In this document: one piece after another, positions 36,497 through 48,630 of the stretch | Layout of the letters: every line of letters begins with the position of its first letter | Position numbering within the stretch: the stretch's first letter is position 1 | Assembly (NCBI GenBank): GCA_015680685.1 | Contig: MNCI01027040.1 | Location: 4,031-68,030, forward strand | Length of the DNA: 64,000 bases | Reading direction: 5' to 3' | From: Gnetum montanum | Lineage: Eukaryota > Streptophyta > Gnetopsida > Gnetales > Gnetaceae | Notes under the pieces: generated by a model | The model's input: only the letters and a program-made list of their open reading frames with translations | What the model was told of the DNA's origin: nothing | The model's database searches: none | Translations under genes and position numbers: made by a program

Positions 36497-38635
36497 TACC
36501 CCCACAACTAAATAAAAATTCATCATTGAGTGAAGAAGAGAAGGAATAAGTTTCTTACAAAATACTGGGAAGGTGACTGACATACAAACTAACTTAGATC
36601 GAATAGATAAACTTTGAGTGCCTATGTATATAGAGTTACAATATTTACAAAATTGGGTGTTCATGATAAGAGAAGTGAACACTCTAGATAAGATTGACAT
36701 CCATGCCTCTTGGCGGCTGAAGAGTAAGAGAGAAAATCCCATGATCATGAATGATCCTTGTCATAAGGTGCTTTTGCATCATCCTTGGTGAAGATAGTCC
36801 CACTTCTAGTCCATTATTCCTACTATAATCATAACAAAATCAAGAATTAGTATACAATGTGTAATATATAGTTGTTAAATACCTTTTCTCCTTGATGGTT
36901 ACACTCAACTAGGTTGTGATTATGGTAGATTGATTTCTTTAGGAGTGTTAGCGGGAAGGCTGACAAATAGGGTAAAATAGATAAGTGCTCCATTAAATTT
37001 GAAAAATTTCTACACAAGATAATATTTGAAGAAGGTGTAAGAATTCATAACAATAAAAAGGAAGGTTCACTACAAAATGTTGTAAAGATGTGCATAATTG
37101 GATGTCACTGATGAGGTAAACAAAAGAATTTGATTATAAGAGTGTGTAAGGGTAAAGAACTTAATTAACCCAACAAAAAGATATGTAAGTGGGTCCTCCC
37201 CAATGTAGGCACAGACCTTTTATGCCCTTATATAACTTCAAATCAAAGAGTACGTGGGCTCCATGGATGATTAATGGTTATTGAAGGTTAAGTACAAAAA
37301 CCTAGAAGAAACTACCTAAGAATTCTGACACATCAAACTAGAACATTAAACAAGAACATGAAATTGACAATGAGGTGAGACATGAAAAGCATTGATGAAT
37401 GAGAGAGAGTGGAATGGAGTTCCTGATTAAGGTCACATAAAATCCCTTGTGAATTTAATGGTTTAATAACTTGATATGATCCATCATTAGTCTAAACCAA
37501 AATCAACCATGTTCAGTGACTTTGCATTTCCATTCTAAGACTAGTTCACCCCCTTGAAACACAAGAGTGCTCAACAGAATAACCACCATTCCTTATTAGA
37601 GAAGAAAAGAGAAGTAGGAAGTGAGGAAGGGCCTTAGTTAGAGGGAATCTTTAGGCATGGGTAACATGTCTTTCTAGTTTCATAATTAGTGCTTGTAGCC
37701 TATTTATTGTGTCTAAGTCACATACTTTGAATTTATATCATTTTTTTAAAATGGAAACTACACCATGCAAAGAAACATTCATTTATTTTTTCTAAGGGGT
37801 GTGCTTTGAGTTTCTATATTTTTTTTATGATGGGAACCACACCATGAAAATACTTATTCAACTTCATTTTATTGGTTGACATGAAATAGTAAGAAATTCA
37901 TAAAAACACACATTTACCTAGGCAAAAAAAAAGGCACAAAGAATACTAAATCCCCTTTAAGTAACACCCTATTCAAACCTTTGAATCCTCACCAATTCTA
38001 GAAACTACCAAAGTTACAAGTTTGTTAAAGTTTCATTAATGAAGAAGGAATTGCATGTTTCCAGAATAAGGAAAATCATAGAGTTTGTGGATGGGTGGAT
38101 GTTGTGGACTCATTGCTTGTTGCATGAAAAAAAAAACTATGTCCTAATCATCAGTAAAAAAATTCCAAGACAAAATCCAGACATCAACAATCAAATAACA
38201 AAATAGTACATATCACCATCAAACAATTTATTACTACTATACTTGGCACTTATTAACAAAAAGTTAGAAAATCACACCAAAATAAAATAAAATAAAATAT
38301 AAAAGAAAGTGTAAAATTTTCAAGAAATAGCAAATTTACTAATGATGGTGTAAAACAAAAATTATAAAAGATTAATAACATGAAAACAAGAAGACATAAA
38401 ATAAAGAATGTGTAAAACAAAAATTTGTAAAAAAATGTGTAAAACAAAAAGTTAAAAAATTGAAGAGCCACTTATATGGTTATCATGGGTGGCCATCTCC
38501 CCAATGACTAAGTTGAAAGGAAGAGATTTAAAATATGGAGTGTGGTTGCCCATCCAATAAGGCATTTTTTGTATTAGTTGGCTTATGCTCGTGGAAAGGT
38601 TTGATTTGTTGGATGTTGACTAGCTATTTCCTTTA
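36497..38635 (-). other. Element 2: non-coding 3' region
   Basis: Same position and landmarks as 23198-25270: the GTGTTCATGA block near 36656, two hairpin units at 37715-37855, and GTAAAACAAAAA-type repeats at 38340-38460. No envelope-like frame is supported; the 84-codon open frame at 36494-36748 spans the LTR border and is random. Confidence 0.7.
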
Positions 38636-38639
38636 TGAG

Positions 38640-39730
38640 CTCTCAAGTTTGTAGATCATCATGGCCCTAGAAGGAGAAGCTTTGTAAATGATGTAAGGTC
38701 CTTTCCACAATTTTTGGAACTTAGTTTGTTGAGGTACATGTGTGGGGTTCCATAGAGAACTTTATCTCTTGGTTGAAATTTGACTTTTCTAATTTCAAGG
38801 TCATGGTGTTTTTTATTGTAGGAATTGTGCAACTCATTATATGATAGGGCCACCAATTGATTTTCATCTAGTAGGTTGAGATTAATTAGTCTTTCTTTTT
38901 GGGCTAGACTAAATTCAAGGTCAAGGTCATAGGCTGTTGAAAGTGTACGGAGCTTGGACTGAATAGGAAGTGTTGGTAATTTCTTATACATAAGCTCATA
39001 TGAAGAATAGCCTATAGGAAGTTTCTATGTTGAGCATTAGACCCAAAGGACATCATTGAGTTTTGTGCTCTAGTATTTTTTATATTTGCTAATAGTTCTT
39101 ATTAGAATCCTTGTGATTTCCCTATTGATAACCTCAACTTAACCATTAGCTTAGGGGTGGTATGGTGTTGTGGGTTTATGTTCAACCCCTAAAGCATTAC
39201 ATGAGCTCTCAAAAAGTAGTGCCTATAAAGTGAGTTCCATTATTAGAAATTAATACTTGTGGCATACCAAACCTATTTACAAAATTTTATTGTACAAATC
39301 GAACAACAATAGAAGATGTACAATTGATAACAACTCCTATTTCTACCCATTTCATACAATAGTTAACAGCAACTATGATGTACGCCTTTCCATTTAACAT
39401 GGGCATGATGGAACCCATGAAATCAATACCCTAGATGTCAAAGGATTCTAGTGGTTGAATTCATTGTTAAGATCCCTTCATTCAAGTAGTCATTCCACCA
39501 TCTCATTGGCATCGTTCACAAGAGACGATGTAATGATGAGCATCCTTGAAGATTGTTGGCCAGTAGTATCCTACCATAAGGATTTTAATGGTCATGCATC
39601 TCCCAGCATAGTGTCTTCCACAAGGACCTTCATGAGCATCTTGGAGAACACATAGTTGATCATAATTAAGGACATACCAATGAACCAATCCATCAACACA
39701 CATCTTGTAGAGGTGTTCATTGATCTCCAT
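38640..39730 (-). pseudogene. Element 2 integrase (broken)
   Basis: The zinc domain is open at 39503-39730: HEGPCGRHYAGRC … GYYWPTIFKDAHHY … SCERCQ gives the H2C2 pattern. The catalytic core at about 39230-39490 is interrupted. The C-terminal domain is open at 38659-38991, with SYNELHNSYNKKHHDLEIR and FQPRDKVL, equivalent to the HD..I…F..GD.VL wording common in Athila integrases. At least one frameshift separates the pieces. The domain order and spacing are normal. Confidence 0.88.
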
Positions 39731-39929
39731 GATGTGTTTGACCCAGTGAATAAACTATTGTTTCTTCTGATGGTCTAACCCTTATGGCATATCCTGAGTG
39801 AGAAAATAGGTGAGAATACCATCATACCAATTAGGCTCATTGGTTAATTATTCAATTATAGCCCTAGCAAAGAGGAGTTTATAAAGAAACATGTTAGATA
39901 GTGGGCTATCTTCCTCTTGGTTGTCCCAT

Positions 39930-40200
39930 TACAACTAAGACAAGTGATCAGCAACCACATTCTCAATGCCTTTTTGATCTACCATTGTAAGATCAAATTC
40001 CTGCAAGATCACCAACCACCGTATGACATGGGGGCTCACCGTTGGCTTTTTCATCAAGAAATGGATGACATTATGATTTTTATGCACAAACACCTTGTAT
40101 CCAAGCACATAATGCATGAACTTCTCTAGAGCAAACACCACTACCATCAATTCCTTTTCTGTGGTGGTGTAGTTCAGCTTTGGCTAGCATAGTGGATGTA
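39930..40200 (-). pseudogene. Element 2 RNase H (partial open frame)
   Basis: The open frame 39935-40150 reads VVVFALEKFMHYVLGYKVFV then a stretch ending RWLVILQEFDLTMVDQKG and ENVVADHLS. This wording (FALEKF, RW…LQEFD, ENVVADHLS) is typical of Athila/Tat-branch RNase H. The N-terminal catalytic Asp region lies to the right (40200-40400) and is degraded. The T-D-H-type segment reads KNHN. Confidence 0.85.
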
Positions 40201-40389
40201 GTATGTACATTTCTTATCATCCATCTACATAAGCATCACTTTTAATACATAATTTAATGCATGTATCATGACATGGAAGGGTCTAGACCAATCAAGTTCT
40301 TGTAGATTTGGAGTTTCCACAAGTTTCTCTATTAGTTGTTAGAATGCTTTTTCACATTCTACACTCTAGAAAAATGGAGGATCTTTCTT

Positions 40390-41250
40390 TGTTAGTTCTA
40401 TCAATGGCTTTCCAATCTTAGAGAAATTTTGTATGAATCACTGGTAGTAGCTAGTATGTCCAAGGAATGATCAAACATCTTTGATAGTTTTTGGTTGGTG
40501 GGTTGTTCCTTGGATGACCCTTATTTTCTTAGGGTCTACCTCAATTCTTACTTGTAATATTCTATGCCCTAATATAATGCCTTATTGCACCATTAAGTGA
40601 ATTTTTTTCCACTTGAGCTACAAGTTGATTTCAACATATCATTTTAGCACTTGCTCAAGGTAGTCCAAGGTTTGCTCAAATGTAGCTCCATAAGTGGAGA
40701 AGTTATCCATGAAGACTTCTACTCCACTATTTGTTGTTGAAAAATGCTCAAGACTAGCCATTGAGATGTAGTAGGAGCATTGTACAAACCAAAAGGCATC
40801 TTACGATATGCAAAATTCCCCCAAGGACTTATGAATGTTGTTTTGGCTAGGTCCTCTAATGAAATTTGAATTTGGTTATAGTCGCTATAACCATATAGAA
40901 AACTATAGTAGCAATGCCCAAATATTATGTGCAACACCTGATCAACAAATGACAATAAAAAATGATCCTTGAATGTTTCCATATGCAGTAGTCAAAAATC
41001 AATATAGGCCTACCACTTGCCATCTTTCTTTGAAAAAATTATGAGTGGACTAACCCATTCACTATCTGTAATGGAATAAATGAACCCTAGCTTGAGGAGT
41101 TGTTCAATTTCCTCCTTGACGATCTACTTTAGCTTGGGGTTCAATCACCTCTATGCCTATCTCTTTGGCTTCATGGCCAAATTAGTGTAGATGCAATGCT
41201 ACCATATCCTATGATCAATCCCTATGAGTTTAGGATATGACCAAGCAAAA
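40390..41250 (-). pseudogene. Element 2 reverse transcriptase (broken, active site FMDN)
   Basis: The open frame 40719-40982 has YSDYNQIQI and FAYRKMPFGLYNAPTT, two standard reverse transcriptase blocks (family forms LDGYSGYNQI and MPFGLCNAP.TFQ). The catalytic box at 40699-40722 reads VEVFMDNF: the second catalytic Asp is Asn. Element 1 instead lost the first Asp, so the two were inactivated separately. The N-terminal finger region extends to about 41250 and is degraded. Confidence 0.88.
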
Positions 41251-41669
41251 GTTGTAGACCATTTTTCAACTACATTCAACAACATCATTTTCTACTTTAG
41301 AGTAAGATTTTCATTGATTATGATTGGTTTTGCATTTTTTAAAAACACATATTCCATTCTAGCCAATAGCATTTTTAGTTCAAGGGGATCTTGCTTAAAA
41401 TTTTGAAGAATTTCCAACTCTCCCCAATAAGTATCATCATTTGCATTAATAAAGAGTTGGTGATGAACTTTCTCTAGTTCATCCATGCTTGCAACATATG
41501 CACATGTTACGCTCCTAGTTGATTCCATGCAAAGTGTTCTACTCTTAGAATTAGTGGATAGCCACTGGGTGCCCTATTTTTTTGTGGCTACTACATATAG
41601 AAACCTTTGAATTTTTGCTTCTAGTGCACACTGCTTGCATGTAGAGATAAATGCTTGTTTCATAGCGTA

Positions 41670-42115
41670 GAGTTTCTACACACAATTGCACCCTGTATTG
41701 CTATATGCAATGCATGGAACATGCTTCTTCTCGATCTTTCCAAATGGATTTTCTTTAGATATTACTAAGGAAATATCTCTTATGTCCATTCTTTCATTAA
41801 CGATGCTAAGCCATACCCTTCCCATGATGATTGGGAAATCCCCTTTGTAGTTCTCTACTTTGATCACTAAGAAATCGGTAGGATAAGACCACCCATAGAT
41901 AGTGGTCATAATATCTTCTACTAGTCTTAATGAAATAGTGATGGAATGCTCTACCAAATCTAATCTAATATTTGTCTTCTTTAAAGGAGGTAGGTTTTAT
42001 GTAGTATACATCTCATGAGAGATCATGTTAATGCTGGAACTTGAGTTAAGAAGAGCTTTACATGGTTCATTCTCAACAATCTACAAATAAATTAGAGGAC
42101 TTCCACGGTCTTCTA
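41670..42115 (-). pseudogene. Element 2 aspartic protease (broken, NSS)
   Basis: The active-site triplet at 42039-42047 reads N-S-S where element 3 has D-S-G. The preceding LIYL segment ends in a stop, as in element 1. The distal half is open at 41676-41957 and contains YGWSYPTDFLVI and FPIIMGRVWLSIV, corresponding to the I(L/M)GR flap-distal motif of retroviral-type proteases. Confidence 0.8.
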
Positions 42116-42349
42116 ACTTCTTGGGAAGGTTTCCAACATGAATCCAATTAGATACGACATGAGTAACCATAATAGTATGGATCCTTGGTAGTGCTTGGTT
42201 TGAAGGGGACCCAAAGATATTTGAGATAGAGGAAGACAAAGGAACAAGATTGTCAACCATGGGTATATTTAAGGGCTTAGGTGGACTACATGGTTAGAAG
42301 AAAGGTCTTTTCTTTGATCAAGTACTTCAACCACTTAGTTGATTAACTA

Positions 42350-44714
42350 GTTGTAGGTTAATGTTCCTAGTAGCATTATGTTGTTGCATTTGAGCTGGTA
42401 GTTTACCCTACATAGATGGAGCAAGTGGTAGTTGTGTGGATAGAGAAGGAAGATGTGTAGGAATAGGAGGAGGATAAGGGTAAGAGGTGGTATCCCTTCT
42501 TGCATGTGGAGAATGCATTTGGTAATTATTAAGAGGGTAGTAGTAAGATGAAAAAGTAGAAACGTGACTGGAGGAGTCACATGGAGATAATGGTTGTTAA
42601 ACACAATACCCATATGGATCAAGTTTCCTGTAAGAGTATTACTACCTTGGTGGTGCCAACACCCATGACTATGGTTGTTTCCACTGTTGATACTACTCAT
42701 ATGGTTGTGCCAAATTTTCACAAGGATAATATTATTGTTGCTAGTAAAACTACCTAAAATTACCTTGAGGATAAGGTAATCCTCTAGATGTTTGCCTTTG
42801 TGTTAGTCATGGATTTAGAGTATACACCCTAGATTCCTACAAGTCTGACACTATGGGAAAACATCCCTTAGGATGTTCATACTAGCAAATGTCACACCCA
42901 CCATCATCCTTTGACTCACTTTCTACCACTTCTTCTATTGCAGCAATCTTACCCTTACCTCTTTGATAGGCACATTCAACTTCTTCGCACCTTCTACGCT
43001 CATGATCACTACCTTGTTCTTTGAAATCTTCAGTAATTTTTAGGATAGCTTGAAATCTACTATCCATGAAATCCCATAATTGATCAACCTTGGCTATAAT
43101 TTTACATTGAAATTTTTGGAGTATTAAGGTATTCCTATTCATCACCTCATCAGATGTGGATTCTTCCTCACTATCATAGAATTGAACCTTCCTATTTTGG
43201 ATGGAAGGATCATGGTTGTACTCTTCTACACTTTCTCTTTTTCTTACTTCATCCTCCTCTTTAGCTACCTACTCAATTAGTCTTTATATCTGATAGGCAA
43301 TAAACTCTAACAATCACCCTTAGGCATAGACACCAATGGTTCTCCTCATTTCTGATTGAATCCCATCTACAATGTGGCAAAGTTGATCCAATTAAGAATA
43401 ACCATGGCCAAGACATTTTTGCCTCAAGGAATAGTATCGATCAATTACAGCATCCAAGGTTTCATGAGTTCTTTGTTTCCATCCTTGGATTTTCCTTTTC
43501 AAGTTGGACACTCTAGAGTATGTTTGATATTTATCATTGAACAATCAAGCATGGTACTCTAGTATCTGATAGATTCTAGTTCTAAAGATTGGTACCAATT
43601 TTCTGCTTCTTTAATGAATGTCCATGGGAACAACTTAAGCTTTTTCCACTCATTCTCTATGTTTTTCAAGGCACATGCATCTTGAAAAGCTCAAAGATGG
43701 TTCTGCAGATCAAAGTTATATCCCCCTTCAAACCAAGGAATATTGTTCATGTCTAACCTTTTGATCCAACTATCCTTCACATGCCTTGTTGAAATTTGTA
43801 CTACCTCTACAATGTTTAGCATAATTTAGGTAGTAAGCAAAGGCTCATTAATGCCTTGATCATGGTACCTATGATGCCCTTTACTACCCATTTTTTCATA
43901 GTGATGTGTCTCTCTTGAATGTCCATGCCCTTTTTCTTGGCTTTCACAATGGTCATTTCAGTCATTTCGGTCCTGTCAGTCATTTTGATCACCTCCATCA
44001 TAGTCTCACTTCCTACGGTTATGATCAAAGTTAGAAGAAGAAGATGATGATTGTGATAAAGAGGAATAGGAAGGAGGACTACCATCATCACGATGCCTAC
44101 TACCACCTCTTTGATGATTACGACCATGATCATGATCTTGTTCCTTGTCTGCATCCTTGCCTTGACTTGCCTCTTTGGATCCTTTTTTTTTCATTAAATC
44201 AATTCTTACTAGAACATGGATTGTGAATTGTGGACTGTAAGTTTTGGTTTTTACCTACATCACCAAAGTCAAAGAGAGGAATTTTCCTAAATGGAAAACC
44301 CCTAGAGAAGGATTTCCCATCACCATTTTGGTATAGTAGAAATGGAGAATCATTAAATCCTTTTCCCTTTGCAAATTCATGACAGTGTTCTAACTGGTGA
44401 TCTTGGAGATGTTGTGCCTTAGTAGGATGATAATCCCTAGTATCACTATCTTACACAACATATTCACCATGATGTTCTTGAAGACCTAGATGGATAAGTA
44501 TTTGGTAAAGCATTGTAAGAATAGAACAATCAGGTAGCAACACAATGTTACCCTCCATGTTATACCACTACAACTATTCATCCTAATATAGAATGAAGGT
44601 GAAATTGGATGCATACTCATCAAGATGAGCATATACCATTCAATATTGTTAAGGCATTGATAGATGAGCTTCATTAGACTTGGGTGGAGAATTAATCCTG
44701 TGAGAAGAAGACAT
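42350..44714 (-). pseudogene. Element 2 gag (broken)
   Basis: The start codon (minus strand, 44712-44714) begins MSSSHR, as in element 3 (MSSSSS). Open pieces: 43816-44154 (charged low-complexity, an alternative frame), 42882-43145 (KVDQLWDFMDSRFQAILKI, likely coiled coil, ending in the knuckle) and 42347-42721 (shadow or alternative frame of the proline-rich part). The knuckle at 42855-42896 reads C-D-I-C-stop-Y-E-H-P-K-G-C-F-P. The stop is TAG where element 1 has CAG. Confidence 0.78.
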
Positions 44715-44850
44715 TTTCAATTAGATGATTAAAAATGTAGTGTGCTTTTAGATTTTTGTTGTAGTAATTGTAAAATATGATATGACTCTAATATTTATTC
44801 CAATGATTTTGAGCACTAATTCCTAGAAAGTACATGAAACAACCAAAAGG

Positions 44851-44868
44851 TCCTTGACGCTGGCACCA
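44851..44868 (-). other. Element 2 primer binding site
   Basis: The minus strand reads TGGTGCCAGCGTCAAGGA next to the LTR. The first seven bases match the element 3 site, and the rest is altered. By position and partial match it derives from a tRNA-Asp-type site. Confidence 0.65.
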
Positions 44869-44869
44869 A

Positions 44870-45716
44870 TGATGAGTGGCAAGGTACCCCTACACCCAAT
44901 CATATGAGTCACTAAGGAATTCACATGTGATCCTATCAAATTCGATGGACTTATAGTTCTCTAGTGTACTAGTTCCTTTAGGAAGTGAAATGGGCATTAA
45001 GAACATTCGTTGTCTTTCTAACTACACTTATGGAGCTCAAGGGTATGGTTTAAGTGTAATTAAGGTACATGAGTTTTATCATTTTATGTTTTATAAGTTT
45101 AATCTCCTACAATAAGAATGAAAGGTAAAGTAATTTAAGATCTAATTCATTTATTTCCTAGCTAGCCTAACACAAGTATGCATTCCACTTTCCTAGACAC
45201 ATGCTGAACACATATAGTGCTACTAGGATACCAAATGTTAAGTGTTGCTAGGTTATCAAACACTATATGTATGCTTGAAGTGGTCATGCTTGTGTTCATT
45301 AAAGACTGAAAATTAATTGCTTAATTTAAATACATTAAGGTAAACTACATGAAAGTAAAGTACATTAAAGGAAATGGTATTCTATTCTCAATATTGCAAG
45401 GATTATCAAACGAGTTCATTTTTATTCCCATCACATTGTTGTGCTTAGGTACATTAGTGTTCAAACAAAGATCCATACATACTTAGACTCCTACTATGGG
45501 CACTTAGAAAATATTCTAACTCTAGAGAAAACAAACTACAAGAGCTTCATTACTGTGACTGAAAAAACTAAAAAAAAAAACTAACTTGAAATCGTGAGCC
45601 CAAGTACTATATTTATAGGTTGGCATATTACCCTTGACATTGGATACCTAACATCGCATCTTGGCTCCAACATTGAATACTTGATGTTGGAGCAGACAAA
45701 GAAATGTGCTTCATCA
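44870..45716 (-). repeat. 5' LTR of element 2
   Basis: It begins TGATGAGTGGCAAGGTACC and ends TGTGCTTCATCA. TATA in reverse complement is near 45608-45616 (TATATTTATA). The U3 inverted repeats (CAACAT…ATGTTG, about 45667-45692) are fewer and more diverged than in the left LTR. Confidence 0.88.
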
Positions 45717-45957
45717 AGCTATAATCTTCTATTGTTGTTGTTCATCTTCTTGTTTAGCCACAGTCATCTTTTTATTGTTCATTTATTGTTTTAGACACAG
45801 TATTCTTTTGCTAATCATTTTCTGTCACATCCCTTTTGATTGAGCTTTCTTTTTCTCTCTTATGAACATACGCTCTTCCCTTTTCTTTTTTTCCCTACTC
45901 TTCTTCTCTCCTCTCTCTTCTATTTATAATTACTAGCAAAATTTAAGAGATCATCTA
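45717..45957. repeat. Continuation of the microrepeat target; pyrimidine-rich tail
   Basis: Same words as 32580-32694 (TATAATCTTC, TGTTGTTCATC, TAGCCACAGTCATC), then a C/T-rich stretch (45830-45925) with CTTTTTCTCTCTT and TCTTCTCTCCTCTCTCTTC. Starts with AGCTA, the right target duplication of element 2. Not coding. Confidence 0.55.
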
Positions 45958-46110
45958 TTTTTTTTTTTTGAGAAAATTTAGGATCAATTATATTATAAAT
46001 AGGAAGATTATGTACAACACTTTTTTGAAACAAAAACTAGGAGCAAGGGAAACAACATCCAACCCCCCTCCCACACGTGCATCTTAATACCACCTCTAAT
46101 ATTTCTTACA
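45958..46110 (-). mobile_element. LINE 3' tail, 5'-truncated
   Basis: A T run at 45958-45969, then a sequence whose minus strand resembles the last ~150 bp of the LINE at 32697-32840: TTAAGAT, a G-rich run, GTACA, TATAAT, then poly-A. It includes CCCCCCTCCCACACG, parallel to the GGGGGGTGGGGG region of the longer copy on the opposite reading. The right end is uncertain (46090-46180). Confidence 0.6.
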
Positions 46111-46189
46111 ATTGATTGTTTATTGAAAACTATTCTACATTTCCTTATTTTTTAAGAAAAATAAATGCAACATTTTTCTACACCACCAC

Positions 46190-46370
46190 TTTTATAAATT
46201 AGTAAAATTATATTCTAATAGGTCAATGGTTAAACTCATTGAGGTGAAAATTTTAAGATTTTGAAATTATAATTTTGCCAAGTATTAGGTTCAATTTCTT
46301 TGAATTACATAGTAGAAAACTAACAAGGATAAAATATTCAAACATAATATCTACCTATGTTCTTTCTTTT
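46190..46370. repeat. Dispersed AT-rich repeat (matches 8310-8460)
   Basis: Shared words: CTAATAGGT, ATAATTTTGCCAAGTATTAGGTTCAATT against TTGCTAGATATTAGGTTCAATT, and ACATAATATCTAC against ATAACATCTC. It lies directly left of copy B, whereas in copy A the relative lies inside it. Confidence 0.5.
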
Positions 46371-46389
46371 TTAATAGCATGTCACTTCT

Positions 46390-48630
46390 GAACTAAAAAC
46401 TAAGCTCATACTATTTTGAAGATGAAAAACTTAGAAAATTAATCTATTGGAACCAAGACCATTCAATAATGATATTATCCAAGATTACATATACATATTA
46501 TAACAGCTATAACAAGAATTATTTAAACATTTAGACTACATTGGAAAGAGGCTAGTTAAATGCTAAGCTCTTTATAGGTAAGGTCTTTTATTTATCAATT
46601 TATGTAAATAAAATTTAGACTTCCTTCATAGCCAAATAAATAGCATAGGAGTGTCTTATCCACTTGTTTTTTACCTTGTCCATAAATTAATATTCTTAAA
46701 TTTTAGAACTCATATTATAAAAATGCATTGCAAGGTTGTGGTGACATCACAAATCCTTTCCCCTTCTTGATGTAGTTGTCGTTGATGCAGGTAGAGTGGA
46801 GCTACCAATTGTTACATACTTAATGTCATTTATTGGTTTGCTATTGAGATATTTCTACTTCAAATCCTTGGATAGTATTGTGTGCTAAATTATATTTCAT
46901 TTATAACACTTGAATCACAAAAATAATTCTATTAAAGCTTTTGAAAAAACTAATATAGAAAAAAAATCACTTTCATGAAAGCCAAAGCTCCAAATTTCGT
47001 CATCATCGACCTTGTTGGTATTAGGAATGAATGAAACTATCTCAGTTATACATTTATAATATATATCTATAATTTTGTGGAGAAAATTTTCTTTGTTGAC
47101 AAGTAATAAGGTATTTGAATCAAATGTTTCATGACTTCTAAACAAAGAACAAGATTTATGGATTTTAAATTTGCAAAAAACCATTTATTCTTTATAACTT
47201 GAAGTATTTTATGATATATAAAGATAACTAATTATTTAGCTTGGTTGCTTTACGGAACTTTCTTTTGGTTGTTTTAATGGATCTAGTTTTAGTATATGCT
47301 GACTGTTGGGAACACTGATGGTTTTGGGTTACACCTGGTGCCATGGGCATCTACATGTTGTTTCTTTGTGAATATTCTTGTTAATATTATCTTGAAATTT
47401 TCTTCATAGAAAATTATTTAGCTACCATTAAAATTCTTTCTCATGCAACTTGAAATGTAAGATACACTTAAAAGGTAAATAGATCCCTAGGAAACAAATG
47501 AAATACTTACATGATAAGAGAATCATTTGTATGACTTGAGAAGAAAGATTTAGTTGTGCTATATGATGTGTGGCTAGATAAATATCTATTGAAATTGAAA
47601 TTAACAACCAAATGGAAAGGATCATGTTTAGTAATTAAATTCTATGAAAATGGGAAATATGCATAGCATGGCTATAAAGAAGCATTCTAGTAAGAGGATA
47701 GACCACACAAAAAGTCCATTTGAATTGTAGTTGGCATGGATTGGGTGCTATGATTATTTGCATTGCCAAATAAAATTATAAATTATTGAGGGTCTTCTCC
47801 AAAAAATATTATAGTCAAGATTTTACCTATTTTTTTAAAACAAAATTTCTATTGTCTCTTGGTAACCAAAATAATCTAGATTATTTGACATTTTTTGTTC
47901 TAGTTGTATTTTAAAGTAATGAGCAAGATTATGAAGAGTCATAAATAATATTAATATTTCTTGATTATGTATTTCTTTTTTTCCCCTTTGTAGAATTGCC
48001 TGAATATGCAAGCATCTACTTTTTAAAAATTAGATTATATTTATAGGAGAAAATCATCACAATTTATTTCTAGGTTATTGTTAATAACATGAATAGTGAT
48101 TTTTATGATTTGCAATAATAATGCGAAATCATTATGGTCATTATGATGTATTAGTAAATTATAATTTATCCTTTACATTAGGCACCTATTAGTTACTTTC
48201 CTTGTTGGATGTTTAGAACCATTGGCTTCTTAGCTCTTGAGGTAGTATAAAATGTTATTGAATAATTCTTTGAATTTAATCTATTAGGGATTCCTTTTAG
48301 ATGTTGATTGACTAGTGATTTACCACATTTGCAATTGGATTGATAGATCATGTATTAAGATAGGTTATGTGCAATTGCTAGTTTTTCCTAATGGTTGTAC
48401 ACTTTTATTTTGAGTAAAAGAAAGGTCATGCTTTGATTTAACCATGGACCCTTTGGTTTTCCAAAGATAGGGGTCTACTCCTTGCTAAGTGGAGGCTAGG
48501 AACAAGAAAATATCTCGATTTATTTCATATCCATGCTTGGGGAACTGAGATGACAGTATCAATAAGATCTCCTTTTATTTTAAAGGTTTCCAAGGTTAGG
48601 ATTTTAACCTTTTCTCTTGAATTTTAACAT
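46390..48630. repeat. Large direct duplication, copy B, left block
   Basis: Partner of 4890-7610, as described there. Copy B is about 500 bp shorter, mainly from loss between 46900 and 47400. The open frames at 46915-47184 and 47428-47625 are not conserved in copy A and are not called. Confidence 0.75.

Larger units (their letters stand above)
35625..45716 (-). mobile_element. Athila-like LTR retrotransposon, element 2 (complete, inactive)
   Basis: A 10,092-bp element with LTRs at 35625-36496 and 44870-45716 and a near-matching 5-bp target duplication. Its layout is that of element 1, to which it aligns throughout, but the U3 repeat cluster differs. The integrase zinc domain, integrase C-terminus, RNase H, part of reverse transcriptase and the distal protease segment are each still readable over 70-110 residues. 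Gag, protease and reverse transcriptase carry stops, and the protease and reverse transcriptase active sites are substituted. It lies immediately next to the 5' end of the LINE and within the same microrepeat target. Confidence 0.9.

Noticed and set aside
36494-36748. Envelope-like frame at the 3' end of element 2
   Set aside because: It begins in the non-coding region and runs into the LTR border; no signal peptide plus transmembrane pattern and not conserved in elements 1 or 3.
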